Shown one piece after another: positions 5,382 to 6,492 of a DNA stretch of 6,492 nucleotides (positions are counted from its first letter, which is position 1; every line of letters starts with the position of its first letter). This stretch comes from an uncultured Bacteroidales bacterium. GTDB lineage: Bacteria; Bacteroidota; Bacteroidia; Bacteroidales; Paludibacteraceae. Location: positions 1-6,492 of the forward strand of contig CAMHEP010000082.1 in NCBI GenBank assembly GCA_946184195.1, read 5' to 3'. The translations under genes and the position numbers were made by a program. Below the pieces are notes generated by a model, which was not told where the DNA came from, made no database searches, and saw nothing but the letters and a program-made list of their open reading frames with translations.

Positions 5382-5629
5382 GCCTCTGCCTCCTGTGTCT
5401 CTGCTTCTGCTTGACTCGGCTGCTCGGCTGTAGCCTCTGCTGCCATTTCCTCGATACGGCGCTGTGCCTCTTCGGCAAATTGTTTGGCTTTCTCATTCGC
5501 CTCTTCAGCGCGTTTACGTAGTTCTTCACGCAATTCGGCACCCGTCTGTGGTGCTAACAGTAATGCAATAGCAGCACCTACGGCTGCACCACCGGCAAAA
5601 AGAAGGGTGGATTTGATGATGTCATTCAT
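5378..5629 (-). CDS. YtxH domain-containing protein
   Basis: This 83-residue protein has one N-terminal membrane helix (about 7-26, with the glycine/alanine run FAGGAAVGAAIALLLAP) followed directly by the YtxH hallmark LLAPQTGAELREELRKR. A charged helix (33-65) and an acidic, Ala/Glu-rich tail (ETQEAEA) come next. YtxH proteins in Firmicutes are associated with general stress; their molecular role is unclear. The open frame extends upstream to 5770, but the true start is the ATG at 5629: the extra residues would run through the promoter, and domain similarity begins at MNDIIKS. It is the first gene of the operon, about 38 nt downstream of the -7 box, with no Shine-Dalgarno-like site. Confidence 0.9.
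   Translation of the reverse strand: MNDIIKSTLLFAGGAAVGAAIALLLAPQTGAELREELRKRAEEANEKAKQFAEEAQRRIEEMAAEATAEQPSQAEAETQEAEA
5389..5394 (-). promoter_or_regulatory. Shine-Dalgarno-like site for the holin-like gene
   Basis: AGGAGG on the minus strand lies 7 nt before the ATG at 5381, within the last codons of the YtxH gene. The upstream protein is rich in Glu and Ala codons (GAG, GCA), so part of the match may be incidental. Confidence 0.5.
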
Positions 5630-5666
5630 AGTTCGTATCTTTAGTTTGTGTATTATTTTTGTGCTG

Positions 5667-5698
5667 CAAAGATACACTTTTTCTCCGACGTATGCAAA
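5667..5698 (-). promoter_or_regulatory. Promoter of the ytxH-holin-AI-2E operon
   Basis: On the minus strand TTTG (5695-5698) is followed after exactly 20 nt by TATCTTTG (5667-5674), a full match to the Bacteroidota -33/-7 layout. Transcription should start near 5660, leaving a leader of about 30 nt before the ATG at 5629. Confidence 0.85.
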
Positions 5699-5708
5699 TT
5701 TATTTGCA
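5693..5708. promoter_or_regulatory. Perfect inverted repeat joining two -33 boxes, possible operator
   Basis: TGCAAAT-TT-ATTTGCA is a perfect 7-bp inverted repeat with a 2-bp centre. Each arm contains the -33 TTTG of one of the two divergent promoters. A dimeric regulator bound here would cover both -33 boxes together. Alternatively the symmetry may simply reflect two identical -33 contexts facing each other. Confidence 0.6.
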
Positions 5709-5734
5709 GAGGTGCAAAAAAAATCGTACCTTTG
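5703..5734 (+). promoter_or_regulatory. Promoter of the EamA transporter gene
   Basis: TTTG (5703-5706) is followed after exactly 20 nt by TACCTTTG (5727-5734), again matching the Bacteroidota -33/-7 layout. Transcription should start near 5741, giving a leader of about 50 nt. Confidence 0.85.
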
Positions 5735-5789
5735 TGGCGTTTTTGTGAAGGTTATTCTGTGTAGGAACATTGACGAAAAAAAAAGATTG

Positions 5790-6492
5790 ATGAAAAAGAT
5801 TCTTCCTTATATTGCGGTTATTACTGCCATGTTGATATGGTCTGGGTCGGGTATCGCGGTTAAATCCGCATTGGTGGTGTTAGAGCCGATGGAGATAGTG
5901 GTGTGCCGTTTCACGTTGGCAGTGGTATTGATGTTGTTCGTGGGCTTGCTGACGAATACCATGGGTCGTGCTTCGTCGTCCTTGCATCCTGATGGAGATA
6001 CATCACACGTAGGGATTTTGTCTCTGCAGATGTTGGAGAAGTGTGACGTGGGACTATTTCTGATGTTGGGTTTTGCAGAGCCGTTTTTATATTTTATTCT
6101 GGAGACGTATACGTATAAACTCTTTGCTACGCCTACAATAGCAGAAGCATTTCTGTCGACGAATCCGTTGATAGCACCTGTTTTTGCTTTCTTTCTGTTG
6201 GGCGAGAAGGCAAGTCGCCGTACGTGGATAGGTATCTTGGTTTCAACGGTAGGTATGCTGATGCTGGTGTTGAATCTACATGCTGGGGATGATTTTGTCA
6301 TTGGTAACCTCTGGGCAGTACCTCTGGCGTTGGTGACTGTATGTATGGCAGCTATCTATTCTATTTTGCTGAAGAAAATCCCCACACGTTATTCCCCCTT
6401 GTCAATAGTGTTTTGGGGGCAGTTGGCAGGGCTGATGATGTTTGTGCTGCTTTATCTGGTGCGATATGGAGTGGAGCCGTTGCCCCATTGGG
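5790..6492 (+). CDS. EamA/DMT-family transporter, partial (3' end outside window)
   Basis: 234 codons are visible with no stop. The protein begins MKKILPYIAVITAMLIWSGS, the usual first helix of an EamA (drug/metabolite transporter) permease. A second helix spans about 34-56. After a loop come helices at about 87-108 and 115-137, with the family signature NPLIAPVFAFFLLGEK (125-140), where the glutamate closes the fourth helix, then WIGILVSTVGMLMLVLNL (146-163). The second EamA half starts near 174 (LWAVPLALVTVCMAAIYSILLKK). Such permeases usually have about 300 residues and ten helices, so roughly 70 residues are missing. The loop between helices 2 and 3 (57-86) is longer and more polar than usual. 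The ATG at 5790 follows an A-rich leader without a Shine-Dalgarno site. The substrate cannot be predicted; the family exports or imports amino acids, metabolites or drugs. Confidence 0.93.
   Translation, partial: MKKILPYIAVITAMLIWSGSGIAVKSALVVLEPMEIVVCRFTLAVVLMLFVGLLTNTMGRASSSLHPDGDTSHVGILSLQMLEKCDVGLFLMLGFAEPFLYFILETYTYKLFATPTIAEAFLSTNPLIAPVFAFFLLGEKASRRTWIGILVSTVGMLMLVLNLHAGDDFVIGNLWAVPLALVTVCMAAIYSILLKKIPTRYSPLSIVFWGQLAGLMMFVLLYLVRYGVEPLPHW

Noticed and set aside
5630..5770. N-terminal extension of the YtxH gene
   Set aside because: The extension crosses the operon's promoter and the palindrome, and YtxH similarity starts at the ATG at 5629.
5807..6301. 164-codon open frame on the minus strand
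   Set aside because: It is a shadow of the EamA gene, which has clear family motifs on the plus strand and its own promoter.

Overview
The window looks like a chromosomal segment from a Bacteroidota bacterium, most likely Prevotellaceae or a close relative. The reasons are promoters with the Bacteroidota-type -33 TTTG / -7 TAnnTTTG layout (three candidates, each with exactly 20 nt between boxes), a WYL-domain regulator of the kind common in that group, a methylmalonyl-CoA mutase fragment, and a YtxH / holin-like / small coiled protein / AI-2E membrane gene cluster. The genus is inference. No tRNA, rRNA, CRISPR array or transposase gene is visible.

Layout. (1) 7-1437 (+): an intact gene of unknown function with eight predicted membrane segments and a soluble C-terminal domain that I compare, tentatively, to the YbjN fold. 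(2) 1438-2349: a decayed intergenic zone. It holds a truncated second copy of the first 53 bases of gene 1 (1473-1619), a possible 66-residue lipoprotein (1680-1880), a hairpin-rich stretch (element A, about 2057-2236) between near-identical direct repeats, and a candidate promoter (2301-2332). (3) 2350-2820: a 90-residue C-terminal fragment of methylmalonyl-CoA mutase, a second hairpin-rich element (element B, about 2659-2757), then a second, differently coded copy of the last 20 residues of the same enzyme. (4) 2822-3772 (+): a full-length WYL regulator. (5) 3748-5629 (-): a four-gene membrane operon, read ytxH-like, PF07332 holin-like, 82-residue coiled protein, AI-2E-type transporter, with overlapping or near-touching ends. 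(6) 5667-5734: two back-to-back promoters arranged as an exact mirror image. (7) 5790-6492 (+): an EamA/DMT-family transporter that runs off the window.

How the parts work together. The minus-strand operon is best read as an envelope or membrane-homeostasis cluster resembling in layout the proteobacterial yqjD-yqjE-yqjK locus. It shares a control region with the EamA transporter. The WYL gene and the operon converge and overlap by 25 bp at their 3' ends.

The most unusual parts are the 1438-2820 zone, where broken gene copies sit beside two hairpin elements of shared architecture, and the mirror promoter. I see no convincing complete new defence or mobile system. The hairpin elements next to gene ends are the nearest thing to an undescribed element.
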